Source: an uncultured Bacteroides sp. (GTDB lineage: Bacteria > Bacteroidota > Bacteroidia > Bacteroidales > Bacteroidaceae). From it: a stretch of DNA of 64,000 nt. The notes beneath the pieces are model-generated. The model worked only from the letters and a program-made list of their open reading frames with translations, was not told the origin of the DNA and ran no database searches. This document shows positions 26,675 through 34,424 of the stretch, in pieces. The first letter of the stretch is position 1; each line of letters starts with the position of its first letter. The stretch covers positions 62,001-126,000 of the forward strand of contig URWA01000002.1 in the NCBI GenBank assembly GCA_900551445.1, written 5' to 3'. A program made the translations under genes and the position numbers.

Positions 26675-27043
26675 TTATTTTTTAGGGGTAGATTCATCCA
26701 GAAACAGTCGGGCCAGGAAATGTACCATCGGTTGGAATATCCATTTTTTTCGCATGCGGTAGATAAGAACAGCCAAAAGGAGGACGACACCCCCGATGAT
26801 GGCATATCCACCGATGAGACTTCCTACAAGTGGGGCCAAAGCATAAACCAGCATGAATGAAAAATAGAATAGTGCCATCATGCTGAGGATAATGAGTATG
26901 AGTATGAGTATGAGAGTGGAGAGAAGGACGGTTAGTTTTTCTACTAGATCTAACTTAATATACTGTCCTTGGAGTTCTATGTATTTTTTGACCTCCTTGA
27001 AAAGGGCTTCCAGGTTGTCAATGCTTTTATCGTTTGCAAACAT
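26675..27043 (-). CDS. Holin-family-like membrane protein (Phage_holin_3_6 type)
   Basis: A 122-residue protein with an N-terminal helix (IDNLEALFKEVKKYIELQGQ) and two strong membrane helices (about 44-68 and 78-102), ending in a basic tail. This layout is that of the putative actinobacterial Holin-X/YqjE-like family, which in non-phage contexts accompanies YtxH-type stress proteins. No phage genes are nearby, so the name holin should not be taken literally. It lies between a YtxH protein and an unknown small protein on the same strand. Confidence 0.75.
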   Translation of the reverse strand: MFANDKSIDNLEALFKEVKKYIELQGQYIKLDLVEKLTVLLSTLILILILIILSMMALFYFSFMLVYALAPLVGSLIGGYAIIGGVVLLLAVLIYRMRKKWIFQPMVHFLARLFLDESTPKK

Positions 27044-27070
27044 AGGCAGTTATTCTAAGATGAAAAAAAT

Positions 27071-27107
27071 ATAAAGCAGACTTTTCCTTGGAAAAAGCCT
27101 GCTTTAT
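27071..27107 (-). terminator. Terminator after the YtxH gene
   Basis: Stem ATAAAGCAG/CTGCTTTAT extended by CTTTTCC/GGAAAAAG, followed on the minus strand by ATTTTTTTCA. It lies inside the same-strand YtxH/holin-like interval and may be only partial. Confidence 0.75.
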
Positions 27108-27122
27108 ATATTTACGACAAAA

Positions 27123-27326
27123 TTATTCAGCGTCTTTTACTTCTGCTGCTATCTGATCGACCAAATCTTCCATTTCTGCATGGTTCAGCCGAATACCTTT
27201 TTTGCGAAGAACTTCTGCAATTTTTCTACGGGTTTCTTCGCCTTTTTCCGGGGCAAACAAAATGCCTGCTGCAGCTCCTAAAGTTACGCCACCCAAGAAT
27301 GCTGCTACGATACTTAATGCTTTCAT
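27123..27326 (-). CDS. YtxH-domain protein
   Basis: A 67-residue protein: a glycine/alanine-rich membrane helix (IVAAFLGGVTLGAAAGILFAP) followed by EKGEETRRKIAEVLRKKG, the standard YtxH/GvpP pattern. Members are associated with envelope or general stress; no precise function is known. A TAGATTTG box at 27356-27363 lies 30 nt upstream. The holin-like and unknown small genes follow after a terminator. Confidence 0.85.
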   Translation of the reverse strand: MKALSIVAAFLGGVTLGAAAGILFAPEKGEETRRKIAEVLRKKGIRLNHAEMEDLVDQIAAEVKDAE

Positions 27327-27355
27327 AAATCTACTTTTTAAAAGTTATTACTTTA

Positions 27356-27363
27356 CAAATCTA
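27356..27363 (-). promoter_or_regulatory. -7 box of the YtxH gene
   Basis: Minus-strand TAGATTTG. Confidence 0.55.
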
Positions 27364-27468
27364 ATAATAATCCTGATATGTTGTTCTTTTTTTATTGAAA
27401 AATGCATATCTATATGGTATAAGGTATATAATTAACTGATTTTAATAGTCAGGCAGATTTTATATTGT

Positions 27469-27476
27469 TACCTTTG
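27469..27476 (+). promoter_or_regulatory. -7 box of the SPOR lipoprotein gene
   Basis: TACCTTTG. It lies inside the longest frame and therefore excludes starts before 27519. Confidence 0.65.
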
Positions 27477-27518
27477 CAACGTGTTAAACTGAATATTCAT
27501 CTAATTTGTATAGATAAC

Positions 27519-28007
27519 ATGAAGAAAGTAGTTGTAATGGGAATGGCATTGTGTACTGCATTGGCCTTCTCTTCTTGTAAATCAAGTGAAAGTGCTTACA
27601 AGAAAGCTTATGAAAAAGCTAAACAGCAAGAACTGGCTGAAGCATCGGCTGCTACGGAAGCACCGGCAGAGGCTCCGGCAGTAGAGGCTGCTCCTGCACC
27701 TGTCGTTTCTACGGCTCCTGTACGTGAGGAAAAAGTGGAACTTGTTTCTGGTGACGGACTGAAAGCTTACAGTGTGGTTTGTGGCAGCTTTGGTGTGAAG
27801 GCTAATGCAGACGGTTTGAAGTCTATGCTTGACAGAGACGGTTATAATGCCAAAGTGGTATATAACGCAGAACGTAACATGTATCGTGTGGTAGTGGAAT
27901 CATTTGACACAAGAGATGAAGCTGCCCGGGCAAGAGATGCGTTTAAGGCCAAATATCCTAACCGTGAAGATTTTCAGGGTTCTTGGCTGTTGTATCGGGT
28001 GTATTAA
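27519..28007 (+). CDS. SPOR-domain lipoprotein
   Basis: A 162-residue lipoprotein with signal MKKVVVMGMALCTALAFSSC (lipobox FSSC, Cys20), a short charged stretch, an Ala/Pro/Glu-rich linker (about 42-72) and a C-terminal SPOR domain (about 85-160, YSVVCGSFGVKANADGLKS... to WLLYRVY). SPOR domains bind denuded peptidoglycan at the septum, so a role in cell division or wall remodelling is likely. The start at 27519 is fixed by the promoter box at 27469-27476 and by the signal peptide. The gene is monocistronic and closed by a terminator. Confidence 0.9.
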   Translation: MKKVVVMGMALCTALAFSSCKSSESAYKKAYEKAKQQELAEASAATEAPAEAPAVEAAPAPVVSTAPVREEKVELVSGDGLKAYSVVCGSFGVKANADGLKSMLDRDGYNAKVVYNAERNMYRVVVESFDTRDEAARARDAFKAKYPNREDFQGSWLLYRVY

Positions 28008-28051
28008 AATGTGATATAGATAAGATTTATTATCCCATATATCAGGATTGG

Positions 28052-28077
28052 AAGCGACTGTTTTCTGACAGTCGCTT
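28052..28077 (+). terminator. Terminator after the SPOR lipoprotein gene
   Basis: Perfect 9-bp stem AAGCGACTG/CAGTCGCTT, 8-nt loop, then TTTTTATTATA. The next promoter box begins 8 nt later. Confidence 0.9.
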
Positions 28078-28084
28078 TTTTTAT

Positions 28085-28092
28085 TATATTTG
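28085..28092 (+). promoter_or_regulatory. -7 box of the PCMD gene
   Basis: TATATTTG, 24 nt before the ATG at 28116. Confidence 0.6.
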
Positions 28093-28115
28093 CCGCCGGA
28101 AAATTTAGACAACGT

Positions 28116-29069
28116 ATGAAACTGAATAAGATTATAGGTATGGTATTGCTTGGCATGCCTTTGGCTATACAAGCACAGGAAAAGGTTGTTCCTATTAAAT
28201 ATGGTGATATGGACCAATGGGTAACACGTAAAATTCATGAATCAGGAATTATTGGAGGAAACACAAAACTGTTGTATGAGCTTGGACCGACAAAAGAAAT
28301 TGATGGGAATGTGGCTTATCTGAATCAAGGTGGTTCTCCATGGGGTAATTCTAATGTCATGGCGAAAGTGATGGGGATTGTGAAGACGAATACCAGTGTG
28401 TATCCTGAGAAACGAGGGGATGGGTATTGCGCCCGTCTGGAAACACATGTGGAAAGTGTAAAGGTACTTGGATTGGTGAATATTACGGTATTGGCCTCAG
28501 GCTCGATGTTCCTTGGAGATATGAAGGAACCGATAACTGGAACTAAAGACGGAGAAAAGGCATTGAATTCCGGGTTGCCTTTTACTTCGCGTCCCAAAGC
28601 CATTCGTTATGATTATAAGGTACAGATGTCGGGTGAGCCGAATCGTATTCGCCAGACTGGATTCAGCAAGAAATCTACCGTTCCCGGGCAAGACTGTGCC
28701 ATTATGGTTTGCTTTTTGCAGAAGCGTACGGAAGATGCGGAAGGAAATATTATTGCCAGACGAGTGGGTACGGTGGCTGTGAAATATAACAAGACGCAAG
28801 GATGGCACAACGGGGCTACGTATGAAATTATGTATGGAGACATTACGCATGACAAACGTTATGTGCCCGATTTGATGCAATTGGGAACAGGTGGATATTA
28901 TGCCCGCAACAGTAAGGGAGAGAGCAAGCTGATTAAGGAAGTAGGCTGGGCCGGAGAAAATGAACATCCTACTCATTTGATTCTTCAGTTCACCTCCAGT
29001 ATGGGGGGAGCTTTTATTGGTTCACCTGGAAACAAGTTGTGGATTGACAATGTCAATTTGGTATATTGA
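28116..29069 (+). CDS. PCMD-domain exported protein
   Basis: A 317-residue exported protein with signal peptide MKLNKIIGMVLLGMPLAIQA. The rest matches the pattern of the PCMD family (putative carbohydrate metabolism domain), a beta-sandwich common in Bacteroidales: MDQWVTRKIHESGIIGG near the start, SRPKAIRYDYKVQMSG in the middle and LILQFTSSMGGAFIGSPGNKLWIDNV at the end. No catalytic residues are evident and the fold looks like a carbohydrate-binding module. The gene has its own promoter and no functional neighbours. Confidence 0.8.
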   Translation: MKLNKIIGMVLLGMPLAIQAQEKVVPIKYGDMDQWVTRKIHESGIIGGNTKLLYELGPTKEIDGNVAYLNQGGSPWGNSNVMAKVMGIVKTNTSVYPEKRGDGYCARLETHVESVKVLGLVNITVLASGSMFLGDMKEPITGTKDGEKALNSGLPFTSRPKAIRYDYKVQMSGEPNRIRQTGFSKKSTVPGQDCAIMVCFLQKRTEDAEGNIIARRVGTVAVKYNKTQGWHNGATYEIMYGDITHDKRYVPDLMQLGTGGYYARNSKGESKLIKEVGWAGENEHPTHLILQFTSSMGGAFIGSPGNKLWIDNVNLVY

Positions 29070-29199
29070 GTTTGCAAATTACGTTTTTGAGAAGTAAAAA
29101 TGAAATAAAAAAAGGCCTTATATATAAATAAGGTGTAAAAGCTGATTGTTTTTGATTAAATTTTCTCCTATTTCTTGATTGACTTTCAAAAGAAATACT

Positions 29200-29207
29200 T
29201 ATTTTTG
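29200..29207 (+). promoter_or_regulatory. -7 box of gapA
   Basis: TATTTTTG with TTG at 29179-29181 as a -33 box. It gives an unusually long leader of about 100 nt, in which AAAGAG (29215-29220) can pair with CTCTTT downstream. Confidence 0.6.
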
Positions 29208-29311
29208 CATCGCAATCAGGGAGAAAGAGATGACATTTTAATACTTCTCTTTGGTTACGGACAGAGTGAGTGTTTATAAAGCAATTATAAAACCTTTAAA
29301 TTTTAAACAAA

Positions 29312-30322
29312 ATGATTAAAGTAGGTATTAACGGTTTCGGTCGTATCGGCCGTTTCGTATTCCGTGCAGCTCAGAACAGAAACGATATTCAGATCGTAGG
29401 TATTAACGACTTGTGCCCGGTTGATTACTTGGCATATATGTTGAAATATGATACTATGCACGGTAAATTCAACGGTACTATCGAAGCTGACGTTGAAAAC
29501 AGCAAATTGATTGTTAACGGTAAAGAAATCCGTGTAACTGCTGAAAAGAATCCTGCTGATTTGAAATGGGATGCAGTTGGCGCTGAATACGTTGTTGAAT
29601 CAACTGGTTTGTTCCTGACTAAAGAAAAAGCTCAGGCTCACATTCAGGCAGGTGCTAAATATGTAGTAATGTCAGCTCCTTCTAAGGATGACACTCCGAT
29701 GTTCGTTTGCGGTGTTAACGAAAAGACTTACGTTAAGGGTACTCAGTTCGTTTCTAACGCTTCTTGTACTACTAACTGCTTGGCTCCGATCGCTAAAGTT
29801 TTGAACGACAAATGGGGTATCACTGATGGTTTGATGACTACAGTTCACTCTACTACTGCTACTCAGAAAACTGTTGACGGTCCTTCTATGAAAGACTGGA
29901 GAGGTGGTCGTGCTGCTTCTGGTAACATCATCCCGTCTTCAACAGGTGCTGCTAAGGCTGTAGGTAAAGTTATCCCGGCTTTGAACGGTAAACTGACTGG
30001 TATGTCTATGCGTGTTCCGACTTTGGATGTATCTGTAGTTGACTTGACAGTTAACTTGGCTAAACCGGCTACTTACGCTGAAATCTGCGCTGCAATGAAG
30101 GAAGCTTCTGAAGGCGAATTGAAGGGTATCCTGGGTTACACTGAAGATGCAGTTGTTTCTTCTGACTTCTTGGGTGATACTCACACTTCTATCTTCGATG
30201 CTAAAGCTGGTATCGCTTTGACTGATACTTTCGTTAAGGTCGTTTCTTGGTATGACAACGAAATCGGTTACTCTAACAAAGTATTGGATTTGATCGCTCA
30301 CATGGCTTCTGTAAACTGCTAA
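29312..30322 (+). CDS. gapA: Glyceraldehyde-3-phosphate dehydrogenase, type I
   Basis: Central glycolytic enzyme that oxidises glyceraldehyde-3-phosphate with NAD. The 336-residue product has the Rossmann opening KVGINGFGRIGRFVFRA, the catalytic Cys in SNASCTTNCLAP, the His in TTVHSTTATQ and the C-terminal WYDNEIGYSNKV. Codon choice is strongly biased (GGT, GCT, ACT, TCT, AAC nearly throughout), unlike its neighbours, as expected for a very highly expressed gene. It has its own promoter, a leader of about 100 nt and its own terminator. Confidence 0.98.
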   Translation: MIKVGINGFGRIGRFVFRAAQNRNDIQIVGINDLCPVDYLAYMLKYDTMHGKFNGTIEADVENSKLIVNGKEIRVTAEKNPADLKWDAVGAEYVVESTGLFLTKEKAQAHIQAGAKYVVMSAPSKDDTPMFVCGVNEKTYVKGTQFVSNASCTTNCLAPIAKVLNDKWGITDGLMTTVHSTTATQKTVDGPSMKDWRGGRAASGNIIPSSTGAAKAVGKVIPALNGKLTGMSMRVPTLDVSVVDLTVNLAKPATYAEICAAMKEASEGELKGILGYTEDAVVSSDFLGDTHTSIFDAKAGIALTDTFVKVVSWYDNEIGYSNKVLDLIAHMASVNC

Positions 30323-30344
30323 TTAGTTTAAAACCATATAGCGA

Positions 30345-30371
30345 AAGCCGTCAGGATTTTCCTGGCGGCTT
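30345..30371 (+). terminator. Terminator of gapA
   Basis: An 11-bp stem AAGCCGTCAGG/CCTGGCGGCTT with one G-T pair, 5-nt loop, then a T run. Confidence 0.92.
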
Positions 30372-30410
30372 TTTTTTGCTCATTATCATGCTTGATGTGC
30401 AGAAAAAGGT

Positions 30411-30418
30411 TATCTTTG
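30411..30418 (+). promoter_or_regulatory. -7 box of the miaA operon
   Basis: TATCTTTG. It excludes the earlier in-frame ATGs and sets the miaA start at 30445. Confidence 0.65.
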
Positions 30419-30444
30419 TTGCCGAACTTCTCAACTTGGGTCTT

Positions 30445-31356
30445 ATGAATTATGATTTGATTACGATACTTGGTCCTACGGCTTCCGGAAAAACGTCATT
30501 GGCTGCTGCGCTGGCGGCTCATCTGAAAACGGAGATTATTAGTGGTGACAGCCGTCAGGTGTATCGTAAGATGGATTTGGGAACAGGCAAGGATTTGTCG
30601 GATTATGTAGTAGATGGATATCGGGTTCCATATCATTTGATTGATATTGTGGAGCCTGGATATAAATACAATGTCTTTGAATACCAGCGGGATTTTTTAG
30701 TGGCGTATGAAGATATGAAATCCAGAGGGCTAATGCCGATTTTATGCGGAGGAACAGGTATGTATCTGGAATCTATCTTGAAAGGGTATCGTCTTCTTCC
30801 CGTGCCGGAAAATAAGGAGTTGCGAGAGCGTTTGGCTTCCAAGTCTTTGCCGGAATTGACCGAAATCTTAGGACATTACAAGAAATTGCATAATTCCACC
30901 GATGTGGATACCGTGAAGCGGGCCATCCGTGCCATTGAAATAGAAGAATATTATTTAAAGCAGGATGTCAATGCCCGTTCTTTCCCAGAAATAAAAAGTC
31001 TGATTGTCGGAGTGGATATTGACCGGGAGTTACGAAGGGAAAGGATTACGCGCCGATTAAAGAAGCGTTTGGAGGAAGGAATGGTGGATGAGGTGAAATC
31101 CTTGTTGGCTGAGGGTATCCATCCGGATGATTTGATTTATTATGGATTGGAGTATAAGTATCTGACCTTGTATGTGATTGGAAAGCTTTCGTATGAGGAG
31201 ATGTTTACTCAGCTTGAGATAGCCATACATCAGTTTGCCAAACGGCAGATGACATGGTTCAGAGGTATGGAAAGAAGAGGATTTCACATTCATTGGATTA
31301 ATGCGGAGTCTTCGACTGAGGAGAATGTAAAACGAATTATGGACTTGATAAATTAA
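30445..31356 (+). CDS. miaA: tRNA dimethylallyltransferase MiaA
   Basis: Adds an isopentenyl group to A37 of tRNAs reading UNN codons. The 303-residue product has the P-loop GPTASGKTS at the N-terminus, the conserved SGDSRQVYRKMDLGTGK (substrate Asp and Gln), PYHLIDIVEP, and the GGTGMYLESIL and RAIEIEEYY motifs. It heads a four-gene cluster with the diacylglycerol kinase-like gene (6-nt gap), kdsA (3 nt) and a porin (under 40 nt), all on one strand. Confidence 0.95.
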   Translation: MNYDLITILGPTASGKTSLAAALAAHLKTEIISGDSRQVYRKMDLGTGKDLSDYVVDGYRVPYHLIDIVEPGYKYNVFEYQRDFLVAYEDMKSRGLMPILCGGTGMYLESILKGYRLLPVPENKELRERLASKSLPELTEILGHYKKLHNSTDVDTVKRAIRAIEIEEYYLKQDVNARSFPEIKSLIVGVDIDRELRRERITRRLKKRLEEGMVDEVKSLLAEGIHPDDLIYYGLEYKYLTLYVIGKLSYEEMFTQLEIAIHQFAKRQMTWFRGMERRGFHIHWINAESSTEENVKRIMDLIN

Positions 31357-31362
31357 ACGGAT

Positions 31363-32295
31363 ATGGCAGTAGAACCAGACAGATGGGGGGTGATATATAA
31401 CCCGAAGGCCGGAAGTCGCAAAGCCCAGAAGCGCTGGCGGAATATTCGTGCTTACATGGATGAATGTAAGGTGAAGTATGACTATGTGCAGTCGGAAGGA
31501 TTTGGGTCTGTGGAACGTCTGGCAAAAACGATGGCAAATAACGGATATCTTACCATTGTGGTGGTGGGAGGAGACGGTGCCATGAATGATGCGTTGAATG
31601 GCATTATGAATTCCGAGGTGGAAGACAAACAGAAAATCGCATTGGGAATTATTCCAAATGGAATCGGAAATGATTTTGCCAAATATTGGGGATTGAGTTC
31701 AGACGATTATAAAATGGCGGTAGATGTCTTGATTAACCGCCGCTTGCGGAAAATCGACATTGGAGTATTCTGTTACTTTGATGGAGAACAACATCAGACC
31801 CGTTATTTCTTGAATGCAGTTTATATGGGGCTCGGGGCTCGGATTGTACGGATTACCAATGAAACCCGAAGGTTTTGGGGAATTCCATTGATTTCTTATC
31901 TGGCTTCTTTGTTCTTGGTGGCTTTTGAGCGGAAATTATACCGGATGCATCTGAAAGTGAACGATGAGCATATCCGGGGGCGTATTATGGCGGTGGCGGT
32001 AGGAAGTGCCTACGGGTATGGTCTTACTCCCAGTGCGGTCCCTTATAACGGGTGGCTTGATGTATCAATTGTGTACCGGCCGGAACTTCGTGAGTTGATT
32101 TCCGGTTTGTGGATGCTGCAACAAGGCAGGTTGCTGAATCATAAGATTGTAAAGCCTTATCGCACGCGTTGTGTAAAGGTTTTGCGTGCCCAGAATGCGG
32201 AAGTCAGTCTGGACGGACGTCTTTGGCTGGACCGCCATTTCCCTATTGAGATAACGATTGCTCCAGAAGCGATAACATTGATAATACCTAACTGA
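31363..32295 (+). CDS. Diacylglycerol/lipid kinase-family protein
   Basis: A 310-residue member of the DagK/YegS/sphingosine-kinase superfamily, which phosphorylates lipid hydroxyls with ATP. It has the N-terminal NPKAGSRKAQKRW phosphate-binding region and a nucleotide loop reading GGDGAMNDALNGIM; the usual sequence is GGDGT followed by NE, so Thr to Ala and Glu to Asp changes are present. PNGIGNDFAKYWGL and the C-terminal beta-domain (SLDGRLWLDRHFPIEI) are conserved. It lies between miaA and kdsA. The likely substrates are diacylglycerol or sphingoid bases; this cannot be settled by sequence. Confidence 0.87.
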   Translation: MAVEPDRWGVIYNPKAGSRKAQKRWRNIRAYMDECKVKYDYVQSEGFGSVERLAKTMANNGYLTIVVVGGDGAMNDALNGIMNSEVEDKQKIALGIIPNGIGNDFAKYWGLSSDDYKMAVDVLINRRLRKIDIGVFCYFDGEQHQTRYFLNAVYMGLGARIVRITNETRRFWGIPLISYLASLFLVAFERKLYRMHLKVNDEHIRGRIMAVAVGSAYGYGLTPSAVPYNGWLDVSIVYRPELRELISGLWMLQQGRLLNHKIVKPYRTRCVKVLRAQNAEVSLDGRLWLDRHFPIEITIAPEAITLIIPN

Positions 32296-32298
32296 TAT

Positions 32299-33102
32299 AT
32301 GATAAAGAATATTTCTGATTTAAAGCGAGAAGATATGTTTTTCCTGCTGGCAGGACCGTGTGTGATAGAAGGAGAGGATATGGCTCTTCGTATTGCGGAA
32401 CGGATTGTAAAGATTACGGATAAGTTGCATATCCCTTATGTGTTTAAGGGGTCTTATCGGAAAGCAAACCGGTCACGTCTGGATTCTTTTACAGGCATTG
32501 GAGATGAAAAGGCATTGAAGATTCTGGCGAAGGTCCGGAGTACGTTCGATGTGCCTGTGGTGACAGATATCCATACGGCACCGGAGGCAGAAATGGCTGC
32601 GGAATATGTGGATATTCTGCAGATTCCCGCTTTCCTTTGCCGACAGACCGATTTGCTGGTAGCGGCTGCCCATACGGGAAAGATGGTCAATATCAAGAAG
32701 GGGCAGTTCCTTTCACCGGCTGCCATGCGATTTGCGGCAGAGAAGGTGGTAGAGGCGGGAAACGCTCAAGTGATGTTGACAGAACGTGGAACGACGTTTG
32801 GTTATCAGGATTTGATTGTGGATTTTAGAGGTATTCCCGAAATGCAGTCGTTTGGATATCCGGTTATTCTGGATGTGACCCATTCTTTGCAACAGCCAAA
32901 TCAGGCTTCAGGGGTTACCGGAGGGATGCCGCAACTCATTGAAACAATGGCAAAAGCGGGAGTGGCTGTCGGAGTGGATGGCTTGTTTATGGAGACACAC
33001 GAGGATCCTTCGAAGGCAAAAAGTGATGGAGCCAACATGCTGAAGTTGGATTTGCTGGAAGACTTGCTTGTGAAACTGGTTCGAATCCGCCAAAGTCTGT
33101 AA
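32299..33102 (+). CDS. kdsA: 3-deoxy-8-phosphooctulonate synthase KdsA
   Basis: Condenses phosphoenolpyruvate with arabinose-5-phosphate to Kdo-8-phosphate for lipopolysaccharide core. The 267-residue product shows LLAGPCVIEGED at the start, FKGSYRKANRSRLDSF, DIHTAPEAE, DILQIPAFLCRQTDLL, TERGTTFGYQDLIVDFR and DVTHSLQQPNQASGVTGG, all hallmark KdsA segments. It starts 3 nt after the lipid kinase stop and is followed closely by a porin gene, which groups it with envelope functions. Confidence 0.97.
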   Translation: MIKNISDLKREDMFFLLAGPCVIEGEDMALRIAERIVKITDKLHIPYVFKGSYRKANRSRLDSFTGIGDEKALKILAKVRSTFDVPVVTDIHTAPEAEMAAEYVDILQIPAFLCRQTDLLVAAAHTGKMVNIKKGQFLSPAAMRFAAEKVVEAGNAQVMLTERGTTFGYQDLIVDFRGIPEMQSFGYPVILDVTHSLQQPNQASGVTGGMPQLIETMAKAGVAVGVDGLFMETHEDPSKAKSDGANMLKLDLLEDLLVKLVRIRQSL

Positions 33103-33141
33103 TCTTTTATGTGGCGGTTCGGAAACAGAATGGGAAAATAC

Positions 33142-34323
33142 ATGAAACGGAGTGGAATCATCTTATGCCTGTGGCTGGGAGGAGTGACAATGGCAGCCGC
33201 ACAGAGTGAACCGATGATTTCCTCTGGGGAAGAGTCGTTGTTGGAACGGTTGACCGACGGCAAACGGAAGGTTGATTGGGCAGATATGAATATTCAGTTC
33301 TGCTCGGCAGTGGATGCGTCTTTTCAGAACGGGAAACTGGATGAGGCGGCTTTCAAGGTGCATCGTATCCGTTTGGAGGTGCTGGGGGGATTCCATGAGA
33401 AATTTACGTATCATTTCCGGCAGTCCTTGAACCAGTACACAACACCTAATATCCCGTTGGACAATCTTTCCGGGTCGGTAGAGCTGGCCATGGTCGGTTG
33501 GCAGTTGAACGACAAATGGAAATTGACGGCAGGAAAACAGCCCGTACAGTTCAGCGGTTATGAGTGCTGGGTCAATGCCATTAAAGTGCGGCATTATTCT
33601 GATTTCAATAATACGATTCCTTGTTATCAGGCGGGCTTGAATGTGGCTTATAAAATGAACGACAGTCATGAATTCAATTTTCAGTTGACAAACAACCGGA
33701 ATGGAGACAGTAATGACCAGTTTATGTACGGATTACCGGAAGGAGTGGAAGCAACCAAGATTCCTTTGCTGGCTACGGTGAATTGGGACGGATATTTCGT
33801 GGATCATGCCATGCAACTCCGTTATTCGTTGTCGTATGGGCAGCTGGCCAAAAATAAGAATGTCTTTTATTTTACCTGCGGTAATGTGTGGGACAAGAAA
33901 CCTTTCTTGGGGTATATTGATTTTATGTATTCCCGTGAAGGAATCGATTCGAAAGGATTGATTAGTGGGGTGACCGTACAGGATGGAGTGGGACAGACGT
34001 TGTCGGATGTAGATTATTTTACAACTATTTTCAATCTGGATTATCGGATAGCTTCCCATTGGAATCTCTATGTGAAGGGAGTCTATGAGCAGGGAAATGT
34101 ATTTAAATCATCCGGTGATATTTCAGCCGGGACTTACCGTAGGGTTTGGAACGCTCAGCTTTGTGCCGAGTATTACCCTCTGAAGAACAGCGAACTGTTG
34201 TGCTATCTGCATTTGCTGTATAAGAATGTGCACCTGACGGAAAGAGCTACTCGTTGGGGAGCTGAGAGCTATAATCACCAGCGAATCTCGTTGGGTTTGG
34301 TTTATACACTTCCCGTTTTCTAA
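33142..34323 (+). CDS. Outer-membrane porin (OprO/OprP-like)
   Basis: A 393-residue outer-membrane beta-barrel protein with a signal peptide ending MAAAQ. The body consists of alternating amphipathic strands, including FKVHRIRLEVLGGFHEKFTYHFRQ, LTAGKQPVQFSGYE and the closing strand QRISLGLVYTLPVF, which ends in Phe as outer-membrane barrels do. This resembles the phosphate-selective porin O/P family common in Bacteroidales; substrate specificity is not predictable. Starts at 33109 and 33130 are also possible in the same frame; 33142 gives the most typical signal peptide. It is the last gene of the miaA cluster. Confidence 0.75.
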   Translation: MKRSGIILCLWLGGVTMAAAQSEPMISSGEESLLERLTDGKRKVDWADMNIQFCSAVDASFQNGKLDEAAFKVHRIRLEVLGGFHEKFTYHFRQSLNQYTTPNIPLDNLSGSVELAMVGWQLNDKWKLTAGKQPVQFSGYECWVNAIKVRHYSDFNNTIPCYQAGLNVAYKMNDSHEFNFQLTNNRNGDSNDQFMYGLPEGVEATKIPLLATVNWDGYFVDHAMQLRYSLSYGQLAKNKNVFYFTCGNVWDKKPFLGYIDFMYSREGIDSKGLISGVTVQDGVGQTLSDVDYFTTIFNLDYRIASHWNLYVKGVYEQGNVFKSSGDISAGTYRRVWNAQLCAEYYPLKNSELLCYLHLLYKNVHLTERATRWGAESYNHQRISLGLVYTLPVF

Positions 34324-34375
34324 AGGGAGCTGATTTTATACGTGACATCTGTTTACGTATTCCAATAAAAAACTA

Positions 34376-34383
34376 TATCTTTG
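34376..34383 (+). promoter_or_regulatory. -7 box of serS
   Basis: TATCTTTG, 41 nt before the serS ATG. Confidence 0.6.
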
Positions 34384-34424
34384 CAGCACGAAACAGTGAG
34401 GATTATACTAAAAAGTAAAAAGAT

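Noticed and set aside
26675..27043. Prophage remnant, suggested by the holin-like protein
   Set aside because: No phage structural, integrase or lysis genes are nearby, and such two-helix proteins occur widely beside YtxH-type stress genes.
34342..34370. Shared promoter motif: TGACATCTGTTT occurs before both serS and the phosphate porin, and TTTACGTATTCCAATAAAA nearly recurs before the inositol-phosphate synthase gene
   Set aside because: Twelve-base coincidences are expected by chance in a 64-kb window and the three genes share no function; noted only in case a genome search finds more.
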